From: Gemmataceae bacterium
GTDB lineage: Bacteria; Planctomycetota; Planctomycetia; Gemmatales; Gemmataceae
DNA length: 64,000 nt
Assembly (NCBI GenBank): GCA_022842245.1
Contig: JALHPZ010000030.1
Location: 1 to 64,000 of the forward strand
Direction of reading: 5' to 3'
Of this stretch, positions 46,377 through 53,997 are shown one piece after another (positions within the stretch are counted from its first letter, which is position 1; the number at the start of each line of letters is the position of its first letter). The notes beneath the pieces were generated by a model that did not search any database, was not told the DNA's origin, and saw only the letters and a program-made list of their open reading frames with translations. The position numbers were made by a program, and so were the translations under genes.

Positions 46377-46522
46377 GGCAAGGTGTTCCCGCAGACGATC
46401 GGGTGAAACGTCTCGAATGTTGTTACGGGCGGCGCGGGAAGCCGACAACGACGGAGAGCCGAATCCGCATGGTTGCACGGACGAAAAAAACCACCCGCGA
46501 CCGATCGCGGGTGGTTGAAGAA

Positions 46523-46923
46523 TGGAGGCGCCGGGAATCGAACCCGGGTCCCGAGGCACTTCCGTGCCGGCGTCTACGTGCGTAGCAAGTTCATGATCGA
46601 TGCACGCCCGAAGGCCACATCCCGTTTGCTTCCGGCGTCCCCAACTTGCAGGGTGCGCCCGTCGCTATCGGTCAGGTTGTTTAGCGGATGCCGCCCCCGA
46701 GTCGAATCCGGTTTCCCGAACCCTCAGGCATCCACGATCGGGAATTGGCGTCCGAACCGCGACCTCTCCCGCGAAGGGCACGGAACGGCTCGCGGGTTAT
46801 TAAGCCGCGAGGGAGAACTGCGTTTCAGCAGTTAGTGTGTGACCGGCTTTTTACGAGGCCAACCGATCAACCTCGGCACGCAACCAAACACTTCACCTGC
46901 CCGGTCGAAACCATTTCGCCCCC
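46523..46923 (-). ncRNA. ssrA: Transfer-messenger RNA (tmRNA)
   Basis: A one-piece tmRNA of 401 nt. The 5' end GGGGGCGAAATGGTTTCGAC matches the tmRNA consensus; its first 7 nt pair with CGCCUCC at the 3' end (one G-U). The 3' domain has a T-arm with CCGGG/CCCGG around TTCGATT; discriminator A at 46523; CCA is not encoded. The tag reading frame starts at GCT 46829-46827 and encodes AETQFSLAA, followed by tandem TAA stops (46802-46797). The resume codon is preceded by UAACU, keeping the U and A found five and four bases before the E. coli resume codon. Function: rescue of stalled ribosomes with SmpB. Confidence 0.95.
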
Positions 46924-46932
46924 GGCACGGCA

Positions 46933-46938
46933 ATTATA
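46933..46938 (-). promoter_or_regulatory. Candidate -10 box of ssrA
   Basis: On the minus strand a perfect TATAAT lies 9 nt before the tmRNA 5' end and overlaps the stop codon (46936-46934) of the upstream gene. No good -35 hexamer is found at 16-18 bp. Confidence 0.5.
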
Positions 46939-47413
46939 CGCGCGTAACGTCGCGTCGCGGGGTCTGTTCGAGAATTCGGACCGCCTGACCCGTCGAACCG
47001 ATCCAGACCCGGAACGACCGACCGTCGGCGACGGCGTCGCATCCGCCCGCCGGCTCGCGGCGCGTCGGGGCATCCCCGGCCGGGTGGTCGTTCCAGCGCA
47101 ACTGGCGGACCGGAGCGCCGAGGTACTGTTCGATCGCCGCGCGGATGTTCCGCCCCATGACGAGGCGGTGCTGGCGGTCCGAACGGGCCTGCTGCGCGCT
47201 GGCGGCCTCGTCGGCCGCACCTTGCGACAGCGACTCCAGCCGCGATTCCGCATCGCGCTTACTGTTGAACGCGATCATCGGAATCGCGTCCCGCGACGCG
47301 GCGAACGCCTCAATGTCGCACGACAGCGCGAAATAGGGATAGGTCCGGAACGGATCGCCGGCCTGTCCGAACGATCCACCCGCGAAATTGCCAATAAAGA
47401 CGATCTTGTTCAT
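46934..47413 (-). CDS. Unknown protein encoded immediately upstream of ssrA
   Basis: A 159-residue soluble protein, no recognised domain. It begins MNKIVFIGNFAGGSFGQAGD and has an alpha/beta look; the Ala/Gln/Arg-rich middle (AADEAASAQQARSDRQ) is probably helical, and the C-terminus is FRVWIGSTGQAVRILEQ. No signal peptide. It starts 38 bp after another small unknown gene on the same strand and ends 10 bp before the tmRNA, so the three may be expressed together. The ribosome site is weak. ATG 47413 is the best start; an upstream in-frame codon at 47455 would overlap the preceding gene. Confidence 0.65.
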   Translation of the reverse strand: MNKIVFIGNFAGGSFGQAGDPFRTYPYFALSCDIEAFAASRDAIPMIAFNSKRDAESRLESLSQGAADEAASAQQARSDRQHRLVMGRNIRAAIEQYLGAPVRQLRWNDHPAGDAPTRREPAGGCDAVADGRSFRVWIGSTGQAVRILEQTPRRDVTRV

Positions 47414-47451
47414 GGAGGCCCGGGGTAAGGGATGCGAATCGAACAGGTCAA

Positions 47452-47685
47452 TCAAAGCCGGCGTTTGGATTTCGATTTGGAGAGGTCCGGTTCGAGGAGC
47501 GAACGGACCAGCCGTTCCGCCTCGGTTTCACTCGCGATCTTCTCCCGGACGAGCGTCTGCTGGCCGGGATGTTCGCGCTGCAAGTCGAGCCATTCGTCCT
47601 GCGAGCACATCGCGTTCATTTCGACGCCCAGTTTGTTCTTGGGCAGTCGGTAGACCACCCACGCCGTCGGTTCCCGAAGCCTCAT
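47452..47685 (-). CDS. Small unknown protein, first gene of the pair upstream of ssrA
   Basis: A 77-residue charged soluble protein with no recognised family: MRLREPTAWVVYRLPKNKLG near the start, then helical (DEWLDLQREHPGQQTLVREK), ending in a Lys/Ser/Arg-rich tail. GAGGA lies 7 nt before the ATG at 47685, which supports translation. It is probably co-transcribed with the next unknown gene. Could be a toxin-antitoxin-sized pair, but no toxin fold is recognised in the partner. Confidence 0.6.
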   Translation of the reverse strand: MRLREPTAWVVYRLPKNKLGVEMNAMCSQDEWLDLQREHPGQQTLVREKIASETEAERLVRSLLEPDLSKSKSKRRL

Positions 47686-47894
47686 GATCGTTCCTCGATT
47701 CGGTGCGCCAGACACCAAGGCTACCAGAACGCACGGTCGGAATGTTGCAGGAAGTGGCAAATCAAAGAAAGTGCGGATGTGGTTCGAACAGCGTCAAAGC
47801 GGGTTTGGACTGGAAAGTTCAGGCGGAACGGTGCGACGCGGCGCTCGGAAATACTTTGCGATTTCCGGCGCCGAACGAGCGAATACAAGTGGAA

Positions 47895-48788
47895 TCAGGC
47901 GAGTAGACCGTAGTTCACGAGTGTCTGGCGGACCTTCGCCTCGCCGGCCGCGTCCATGGGGCACATCGGCAGTCGCATCTCGCCGTTGCCGCGGCCGAGC
48001 AATTTCAGCGCCGTCTTCACGGGGATCGGGTTCGTGGCCACGCTGAGCATGTCGCGGCAGAGCGGGAAGAGTTTGCGGTGCCACGCGAGGGCTTCGGCGT
48101 GCTGGCCGGCGGCGAATGCGCGGACGAGGGCCATCATGTCCTTCGGCACGATGTTGCCGACGACGGAGACCACGCCCTTGCCGCCGATGCTCATGAGCGG
48201 CAGCGTCAGGCTGTCGTCGCCGCTGAGGATCGCGACATCGCACAGGGCCGCGACCTGCGACGCCTGATCGAGCGAGCCGGTGGCTTCCTTGACCGCGACG
48301 ACCGTCGGGTATTTGTCGGCGAGGCGGGCAATCGTTTCGGGCAGGATGTTCGAGCCGGTGCGGCCGGGGATGTTGTAGATGACCTGCGGAAGGTCGCAGG
48401 CCTCGGCGACGGCGCCGAAGTGGCGGTAGTAGCCTTCCTGGGTCGGCTTGTTGTAGTACGGGCCGACCTGGAGCGTGCCGGTGGCGCCGGAGCGCTTGGC
48501 GGCCTTGGTCATGCGGATGGCTTCGGCTGTGCTGTTTGAGCCGGTGCCGGCCATGATCTTGATGCGCCCGGCGGCTTTCTCGCAGACGAACGCGACGACG
48601 CGCTCGTTCTCGTCGTGGTCGAGCGTGGGCGATTCGCCGGTGGTGCCGCAGGGAGCGAGGGCGTCGGTGCCCTGGCCGACGTGCCACTCGACGAGTTGGG
48701 CCAGCGCGTCCCAATCGACGGCGCCGTTCTTGAAGGGGGTGACGATGGCGACCGTGACTCCGGCGAACAGATCCCCGCGCGTGCTCAT
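47895..48788 (-). CDS. dapA: 4-hydroxy-tetrahydrodipicolinate synthase
   Basis: A 297-residue TIM-barrel aldolase that condenses pyruvate with aspartate semialdehyde, the first committed step to lysine and diaminopimelate. Visible residues: Schiff-base lysine K167 (VVAVKEATG), catalytic Y138 (YNIPGRTG), and the [10 protein letters not shown] loop (T49, T50). Start ATG 48788 has GAGG 5 nt upstream. Single gene, divergent from the glycerophosphodiesterase gene (117 bp). Diaminopimelate production fits peptidoglycan synthesis, which planctomycetes do have. Confidence 0.96.
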   Translation of the reverse strand: MSTRGDLFAGVTVAIVTPFKNGAVDWDALAQLVEWHVGQGTDALAPCGTTGESPTLDHDENERVVAFVCEKAAGRIKIMAGTGSNSTAEAIRMTKAAKRSGATGTLQVGPYYNKPTQEGYYRHFGAVAEACDLPQVIYNIPGRTGSNILPETIARLADKYPTVVAVKEATGSLDQASQVAALCDVAILSGDDSLTLPLMSIGGKGVVSVVGNIVPKDMMALVRAFAAGQHAEALAWHRKLFPLCRDMLSVATNPIPVKTALKLLGRGNGEMRLPMCPMDAAGEAKVRQTLVNYGLLA

Positions 48789-48905
48789 ATCAGCCTCGAT
48801 GCTAGTGGTGCGAGGAAAAGTTACGGATGCGCCGGCGGGATGCAAGCCGGCCGGAGGTCCTGCGGCGGGATAGGTTGAAGACATTCGATATTGCCGGAGG
48901 TCGTC

Positions 48906-49712
48906 ATGTTTCTGCTCGCGCTCGTTCTTGCGGTCCTGTTCGTCCTGGTCGTGCCGGTCTCGGCCGCCGAACCGCCGCGACCACTCGTGGTTGGCCATCG
49001 CGGCCTGCTGCACCACGCTCCCGAGAACACGCTCGCCGGCTTTCGGGCCTGTCTCGAGCTGCACATCGGCTTCGAGTTCGACGTGGCGCGATCGCGCGAT
49101 GGACAACTCGTCTGCATCCACGACGAGGACCTGAAGCGCACGACGAACGGCGCGGGCAAGGTCGCGGAGCGCACGCTCGCCGACCTGCGTCGGCTGGACG
49201 CCGGCCGGTGGTTCGACCCGAAGTTCGCGGGCGAACCGATCCCGACCGTCGACGAAGTCCTGAAGCTCGTCGCCGAATACAAGGCGCGCGACGTATTGAT
49301 TGCGGTCGACCTGAAGGCGGACGGCGTGGCGGCGGACGTGGTGCGGCTGGCGGAGACGCACGCGGTGCTGCCGCGATTGCTGTTCATCGGCACGACGATC
49401 GAGCAGCCAGCCGTGCGTGATGCTCTGAAACGGGCATCGCGGAAGGCGCAGGCAGCTGTGGTGGCGAACAAACCGGAAGAGTTCGCGGCGGCGGTCGATA
49501 CGGCGAACGGCGATTGGGTCTACTTCCGTTACGTGCCGTCGACGGACGAAATGGCGAAGGTGCGGGCCGCCGGCCGCAAGGCGTTCCTCGCCGGCAAGAC
49601 CGTGGCGGGTCTGGAGCCGGCGAACTGGAAGGCAGCCGCTCGCGTCGGCGTCGACGGCATCCTGACGGACTACGCTGTGGAACTGGCGGCGACGTTGCGG
49701 AAGAAAGAGTGA
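48906..49712 (+). CDS. Exported glycerophosphodiester phosphodiesterase
   Basis: A 268-residue protein with signal peptide ([19 protein letters not shown]) and a GDPD TIM-barrel: [19 protein letters not shown] gives the catalytic histidine, arginine and glutamate; [20 protein letters not shown] gives the second catalytic histidine. The C-terminal barrel end is [10 protein letters not shown]. It should hydrolyse glycerophosphodiesters to glycerol 3-phosphate and alcohol outside the cytoplasm. ATG 48906 is preferred (GGAGG 6 nt before) over TTG 48891. Confidence 0.93.
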   Translation: MFLLALVLAVLFVLVVPVSAAEPPRPLVVGHRGLLHHAPENTLAGFRACLELHIGFEFDVARSRDGQLVCIHDEDLKRTTNGAGKVAERTLADLRRLDAGRWFDPKFAGEPIPTVDEVLKLVAEYKARDVLIAVDLKADGVAADVVRLAETHAVLPRLLFIGTTIEQPAVRDALKRASRKAQAAVVANKPEEFAAAVDTANGDWVYFRYVPSTDEMAKVRAAGRKAFLAGKTVAGLEPANWKAAARVGVDGILTDYAVELAATLRKKE

Positions 49713-49744
49713 GTCGGACTTGTCGCGGATCGAGTTATCGCGTC

Positions 49745-49773
49745 TCGACGGCCAGCAAGGCCATGCCTATGAT
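49745..49773 (+). promoter_or_regulatory. Candidate promoter for tRNA-Ile
   Basis: TCGACG (49745-49750) and TATGAT (49768-49773) with 17-bp spacing, 73 bp before the tRNA. The -10 matches in five of six positions, the -35 in four. Confidence 0.4.
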
Positions 49774-49802
49774 CTCGTCTGTTCCCATTACTTGGCGCGA
49801 AA

Positions 49803-49851
49803 GGAGGAAGCGATGATACCCGACGGCATACGAACGCCGATCGCTTCCTCC
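49803..49851. repeat. 12-bp inverted repeat overlapping the tRNA-Ile 5' end
   Basis: GGAGGAAGCGAT (49803-49814) is the exact complement of 49840-49851. The right arm includes the first five bases of the tRNA (CCTCC), so leader and acceptor stem can compete for pairing. Confidence 0.7.
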
Positions 49852-50012
49852 CGTAGCTCAGTGGCGAGAGCGTGGGCCTTATAAGCCCCGGGTCGCGGGT
49901 TCGATTCCCGCCGGGAGGACTCCCGGCCCACGTTTGCAATTCTTACACTTCCGACTCTTCCGTCTGGGAAAGATTCAACGATTCTACCGTCGCGTGCCGA
50001 TGATACCCGACG
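49811..50012. repeat. 15-bp direct repeats flanking tRNA-Ile
   Basis: CGATGATACCCGACG occurs at 49811-49825 and 49998-50012, on either side of the tRNA gene. No integrase or other mobility gene lies between. Confidence 0.65.
49847..49919 (+). tRNA. tRNA-Ile (anticodon UAU)
   Basis: A 73-nt cloverleaf: 7-bp acceptor CCTCCCG/CGGGAGG, D-arm GCTC/GAGC, anticodon stem with loop CTTATAA (anticodon TAT, 49880-49882), 5-nt variable loop, perfect T-arm GCGGG/CCCGC with TTCGATT. Discriminator A; CCA not encoded. The 27-43 pair is a T-C mismatch, the only irregularity. It would read AUA codons. Confidence 0.9.
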
Positions 50013-50040
50013 ACGAAGGACCGTCGCGCGAGGATCGGCC

Positions 50041-50967
50041 ATGCGGTGGGGAACCTTTTGCCTGGGGCTTACGGCGATCGCCGCCATTGCGGCGACCGGC
50101 TGCCACACGGCTCCGCACCATCCGTCGCACTTCGGGCCGTATGGCACGACGGGGCGAACGCTGTCCGTGCCCACTTCGGACGTGCCGGGCGAGTTGAAGA
50201 AGATCGCCCTACCGCCGTACGTCATCGAACCGCCCGACCAGTTGATGATCGAGATCGTCGCGATCCTGGAAGACCCGGAAGCCGCCGCGACGCGCAAGCC
50301 AGCCGATCCACCGAAGGAATTCAAGGCGTTCAGCTTGCCGGTGCAGCCGGTCTCCGGCCAATTCTCGGTGCGTCCGGACGGCAGCGTTTACCTTGGAATT
50401 TGGGGTTCGGTGCCCGTTGCGGGGCTGACGCTGCCGCAGGCGGCCGAGGCCGTGCGCGACCATATCGCCCGCCAAGAAGACCCGACCAAGCCCGGCGCCG
50501 GCGGCTTCCGCAAGGAAACGCTACGAGTGGTGCTGGATGTGCTCCAGTACAACAGCAAGCGGTATTACGTCGTGACGGACGGCGGTGGCAACGGCGAGAC
50601 CGTGACGGCGTTTCCGATCACCGGCAGCGAGACGGTCTTCGACGCGATCGCGAACATCGGCGGGTTGCCGCCCGTCGCCTCCAAACGCCATATCTGGTTG
50701 GCTCGCCGCACGCCGCACGCCGGTCAGCCCGAGCAGATCCTGCCCGTCGATTGGGTCGCCATTACGCAGCACGGCTTGACAACGACGAACTATCAGGTCA
50801 TGCCGGGGGACCGGATCTACGTGAAGGCGCAGAAGCTCGTGCGCATCGACACGACGCTCGCGCGCATTCTCACGCCGATCGAACGGCTGCTGGGCGTGCC
50901 GCTGCTGGCCGCGACGACGGTGAACCAGATCGCCGGGCGCGGGGCGGGGTTCAACAACAATAATTAA
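50041..50967 (+). CDS. Polysaccharide export lipoprotein (Wza-like)
   Basis: A 308-residue lipoprotein: signal ending AATGC, then a polysaccharide-export domain (YVIEPPDQLMIEIVAI at the front; FSVRPDGSVYLGIWGSVPVAG) and an SLBB-like domain (KRYYVVTDGGGNGETVTAFP with VFDAIANIGGLPP). It ends YQVMPGDRIYVKA plus a short tail. Such proteins form the outer-membrane pore for capsule or exopolysaccharide. An inner-membrane Wzc/Wzz partner is not in the window. GAGG precedes the ATG. The next gene starts 2 bp after its stop, so they are coupled. Confidence 0.9.
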   Translation: MRWGTFCLGLTAIAAIAATGCHTAPHHPSHFGPYGTTGRTLSVPTSDVPGELKKIALPPYVIEPPDQLMIEIVAILEDPEAAATRKPADPPKEFKAFSLPVQPVSGQFSVRPDGSVYLGIWGSVPVAGLTLPQAAEAVRDHIARQEDPTKPGAGGFRKETLRVVLDVLQYNSKRYYVVTDGGGNGETVTAFPITGSETVFDAIANIGGLPPVASKRHIWLARRTPHAGQPEQILPVDWVAITQHGLTTTNYQVMPGDRIYVKAQKLVRIDTTLARILTPIERLLGVPLLAATTVNQIAGRGAGFNNNN

Positions 50968-50969
50968 CC

Positions 50970-51518
50970 ATGCGAATATCGATTCCGATTTTGATGTTTC
51001 TTGCGTCGCCGGCCCTCGCGCAGCCGGCGGTGATTCCGCCCAGCTACGCGCCGAACTTCTACAACCGCACGCAGCAGCCGCTCAGCCCGTACCTGAACCT
51101 GCTGCGCGGGGGTAACCCGGCCGCGAACTACTACTACGGCGTGCGGCCGGGGTTGCCGTCGGGCGGGGCGAACATCTTCGGCCAGGTGCCGCAGATCCAG
51201 GCCCCCGTTGGTCCGCAGTTCGGCGGATTCCTGCCGCAATCCCAGATGCAGTACGATCCGAACGCGAAGGCCTACGAGTCGGGCGGCCAACCGGTGCGGC
51301 TCAACTCGCCGTCGCATCCGGTGCTGTTTGGAAACCAGTTCCCGAACCACGGCACGTACTTCAATGTCTTCGCCCAGAACATCAACCGCACCGGCTACGT
51401 TGGCGGAAGCCAACAGCCGACCCAGTCGGTGCAGGGCCTCGGCACGGTGAACCGGTCACGGACCGCCCTGCCGGCGACGGGGCCGCGTCGGCCGCCGACG
51501 ATCAACGCGTTCCCGTAA
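50970..51518 (+). CDS. Secreted low-complexity protein
   Basis: A 182-residue protein with signal peptide (RISIPILMFLASPALAQ) and a Pro/Gln/Asn/Gly/Tyr-rich body without predicted globular domain (PAANYYYGVRPGLPSGGANI; NQFPNHGTYFNVFAQ). It follows the export lipoprotein by 2 bp and precedes another secreted protein by 19 bp. Unknown function; possibly an envelope or matrix component. The composition resembles secreted proteins often found next to export lipoproteins in planctomycetes. Confidence 0.78.
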   Translation: MRISIPILMFLASPALAQPAVIPPSYAPNFYNRTQQPLSPYLNLLRGGNPAANYYYGVRPGLPSGGANIFGQVPQIQAPVGPQFGGFLPQSQMQYDPNAKAYESGGQPVRLNSPSHPVLFGNQFPNHGTYFNVFAQNINRTGYVGGSQQPTQSVQGLGTVNRSRTALPATGPRRPPTINAFP

Positions 51519-51537
51519 GCGGGGGAAGGAACCGACC

Positions 51538-52956
51538 GTGAAGCCATTCTCCGTTCGCCGCAGCGCGGGCGTCCTGCTGGCGGGATTCGGATTCGCGAAC
51601 GTCGCGTCGGCGCAACCGGTGCCGCTGACGAAGCCGCGCAAGCCGGCGGTGTCGATCGCGGCGGTGCGCGAGGCGGCCGGAGTCGAGGGGACCGTGCGTG
51701 CGGCTCCCGAGATTTCACCGCCGGCACTGTTCGATTCCGGTCCCTCGCGCGGGTTGCCCACAATCTCGCCGTTCCCGGCGGAGTCTGCGCCCCGGAATTA
51801 TCAGTCGTTTGAACCGTTCCCGAACCGTGGCGGCGAGCGCGTGCCGGCTTCGGCGGTGTTCGACCCGTTCGGTGGCGCGCCCAATCGCAGCTTCGATCCG
51901 CGCGCGTCCCAGCCCAGCCCCGGTGGCACCCGTGGCTTGTGGAGCAGCATCACGAAGTGGACCGGCGACCGCGCCAAGGCGATTACCGACGCGGTGGTCG
52001 GTCCGGACCAACAGCCCGACCCGCGTGTCGGCCAGCCGATGCCGTACGCGATGTTGAATCCGAACGGAAATGCGCCGCCAAACGGTATGCCGCCGAATGG
52101 CATGATGCCGAATGGCATGCCGCCGCGCGGGCCGATGCAGCCGTTTCGCGGAACGACGCCCGGAGGCCGCGCCGCCTATGCCGGCAACCCCGCGTACCGC
52201 TGGTACGGCTGGGGCACCACGACTCCCGGTGCGAACGCCTACGCCCCCGCCGGCGAGTACCCGGCCGCGTCGGCGCAGTGGTATACGATGAGTGGCGCTA
52301 CGCCCGGCGCGTTCCCGGTGCCCGTGACGAATCCGTTCCGCCCGGTGCCGGGTCCTGGCGCGCCGGCTTACGCCGTGAATACCCCGACCGCGCCGCCGCC
52401 GAGCGTTCCGCCACCATCGGCCGTCTTCGCCGGGCCGACGATGCCCGAAGGACCGAAGCCGATCGTCGAGACGGCACCCTTCCGTTATGTACCGCCGGAT
52501 GAACTCCCGGTTTCGACCGGACCGGTGCCAAGTGTACCAAGCGTGCCAGCGGCATCGGGCTGGCGCGGCGGCGCACCGATGCCCGCAAAGTCTGAGGAAT
52601 TCCCGCCCCGTCCCGCGACGGCAGAGCCGACGTGGCAGCCGATTCAGAACGCCGCACCCGTGAAAGGACCGACGCTGTTCATCGGTCAGACGCCGGCGAA
52701 GCCGGCCGAACAGCAGGAGATCCTGCAAGCGGCGGCGTTCGAGCCGGTGGCGACGGTCTCGTTGATGGATCGCATTCGCGCCGCGGCCGGTACGGAGGTG
52801 CGCAATCTGGAAGCGAAGAAACTGGGTCGCGACGGCGTGATCGTCCGCTTCGACGCGCCGACCGACGCCGTCGCCGAGGCTGCCGCGAAGGCGATCGCCG
52901 GGATCGCGGATCTGAAGCCGTACACCGTCACGTTCGACGTCGTCGTGGGCAAGTAG
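51538..52956 (+). CDS. Secreted Pro/Gly/Met-rich protein with small C-terminal domain
   Basis: A 472-residue protein. Signal peptide (RSAGVLLAGFGFANVASA), then a long low-complexity region including Asn/Gly/Met/Pro runs (NGNAPPNGMPPNGMMPNGMP). The last ~65 residues form a small alpha/beta domain (RIRAAAGTEVRNLEAKKLGR to the end) that looks like a BON-type or similar module. Start GTG 51538 has AAGGA 7 nt upstream. It is third in a run with the export lipoprotein and probably works in the envelope. Function unknown. Confidence 0.75.
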   Translation: MKPFSVRRSAGVLLAGFGFANVASAQPVPLTKPRKPAVSIAAVREAAGVEGTVRAAPEISPPALFDSGPSRGLPTISPFPAESAPRNYQSFEPFPNRGGERVPASAVFDPFGGAPNRSFDPRASQPSPGGTRGLWSSITKWTGDRAKAITDAVVGPDQQPDPRVGQPMPYAMLNPNGNAPPNGMPPNGMMPNGMPPRGPMQPFRGTTPGGRAAYAGNPAYRWYGWGTTTPGANAYAPAGEYPAASAQWYTMSGATPGAFPVPVTNPFRPVPGPGAPAYAVNTPTAPPPSVPPPSAVFAGPTMPEGPKPIVETAPFRYVPPDELPVSTGPVPSVPSVPAASGWRGGAPMPAKSEEFPPRPATAEPTWQPIQNAAPVKGPTLFIGQTPAKPAEQQEILQAAAFEPVATVSLMDRIRAAAGTEVRNLEAKKLGRDGVIVRFDAPTDAVAEAAAKAIAGIADLKPYTVTFDVVVGK

Positions 52957-52973
52957 GCCGTACAACAGACGGC

Positions 52974-53321
52974 ATGAAACTCATTCTTGCCATCATCAAG
53001 CCCGAGAAACTCGACGCAGTGAAGGAAGCGCTCAACCGCGTCGAGGTATTCCGCCTCACGGTCGTCGACGTGCAGGGCTTCGGCCGGCAAAAGGGCCAGT
53101 CCGAGATCTATCGCGGACACGAATTGACCGTGAACATGCTGCGCAAGGTGCAACTCCAGATCGCCGTGAACGAGGATTTCGTCGAACCGACGGTCAACGC
53201 GATCGTGGAGGCAGCGCGCACCGGCCAGGATGGGCGCATCGGCGACGGCAAGATCTTCATCCTCCCACTCGAGGACGCGATCCGCATCCGCACCGGCGAG
53301 CGTGGCCCCGAGGCGATATAA
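52974..53321 (+). CDS. PII family nitrogen regulatory protein
   Basis: A 115-residue PII protein (GlnB/GlnK type): MKLILAIIKPEKLDAVKEAL, the T-loop start GFGRQKGQSEIYRGHEL, and the C-terminal block GRIGDGKIFILPLEDAIRIR. Residues Q39 and K58 used for 2-oxoglutarate and ATP are kept. The tyrosine uridylylated by GlnD in enterobacteria (Y51) is L51 here, and the cyanobacterial phospho-serine (S49) is H49, so control should be by effector binding only. No amtB or glnA neighbour. Start ATG 52974, 17 bp after the preceding stop. Confidence 0.93.
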   Translation: MKLILAIIKPEKLDAVKEALNRVEVFRLTVVDVQGFGRQKGQSEIYRGHELTVNMLRKVQLQIAVNEDFVEPTVNAIVEAARTGQDGRIGDGKIFILPLEDAIRIRTGERGPEAI

Positions 53322-53348
53322 TCACGTTCAAATTCGGGGGCTTCTCCC

Positions 53349-53936
53349 ATGCCACGCCGCCGCGACGAAGATGATGATGACTTCGACGATCGCCCTCGGA
53401 AGTCGTCGAAGAAGAAAAAACGCAAATCGAGCGGCCCGGGCCTGGGTATGTACGCCGCCGCTGGCGTCGCGTTCGTCGTCTGCTTCGCCGTCGCGTTCTG
53501 GCTCGTGCAGCGCATCACGGGTAGTTCGAAGCCTGCGGAGGCGAAGACCGCCGCACCGGCGGCGAACACCGGCGCGCCCGCAACTCCGCCGGCACCGAAC
53601 ACGCCAAACTCTCCCGCCGCGCCGGCATCACCGGTGCCGCCCGCGCCGGCTGGCAACGGCGTCGTTTACGAGCCTCGCGTCTCCGAGGCCAAACTCACCG
53701 AATACTTGAAACAAAAAGGGAATGAAGTCCGAATCACCGAAGACGAAGTCTTCGCGATCATGGGCAAGCCGACGCGGACGGAGCTTTATTTTGACGGCGT
53801 GCGCAAGGGCGAGAAACTCTACATCTACCACGCATATTGGGAAGTGCCGGGCAGCGGCGTGAAGAGCCAAATCACGTTCGCCAACGGAATCACTTCCGGC
53901 ATGGTCCTCGGCTTGGAAGTGACGCCGAGGAAGTGA
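53349..53936 (+). CDS. Single-span membrane protein of unknown function
   Basis: A 195-residue protein. The N-terminus is highly charged (Asp/Arg/Lys runs), followed by one membrane helix (LGMYAAAGVAFVVCFAVAFW), an Ala/Pro/Asn-rich linker and a soluble C-terminal domain (LTEYLKQKGNEVRITEDEVF to the end) with the motif VFAIMGKPTRTELYFDG. Membrane orientation and partner unknown. The last domain recalls small BamE/OmlA-like folds by its IMGKP-T pattern, but this is only a suggestion. Confidence 0.72.
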   Translation: MPRRRDEDDDDFDDRPRKSSKKKKRKSSGPGLGMYAAAGVAFVVCFAVAFWLVQRITGSSKPAEAKTAAPAANTGAPATPPAPNTPNSPAAPASPVPPAPAGNGVVYEPRVSEAKLTEYLKQKGNEVRITEDEVFAIMGKPTRTELYFDGVRKGEKLYIYHAYWEVPGSGVKSQITFANGITSGMVLGLEVTPRK

Positions 53937-53974
53937 GTGCGAACCCGGCGATCAGCGGCCGTGTCCGTGGACGT

Positions 53975-53984
53975 CCCCCCCCCC
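53975..53984. repeat. C10 homopolymer before the next gene
   Basis: Ten consecutive C, ending two bases before the GGAG ribosome site of the gene starting at 53998. Length change here would alter the leader but not the coding frame. Confidence 0.9.
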
Positions 53985-53997
53985 GCGGAGACCGCCG

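Noticed and set aside
46688-47428. Rightward open frame over the tmRNA and the adjacent gene
   Set aside because: It runs antisense through the tmRNA, whose ends and tag are clear, and the translation is Arg-rich without any motif.
47452-47685. Toxin-antitoxin assignment for the small gene pair upstream of ssrA
   Set aside because: Size and order are suggestive, but neither protein shows a recognisable toxin or DNA-binding fold.
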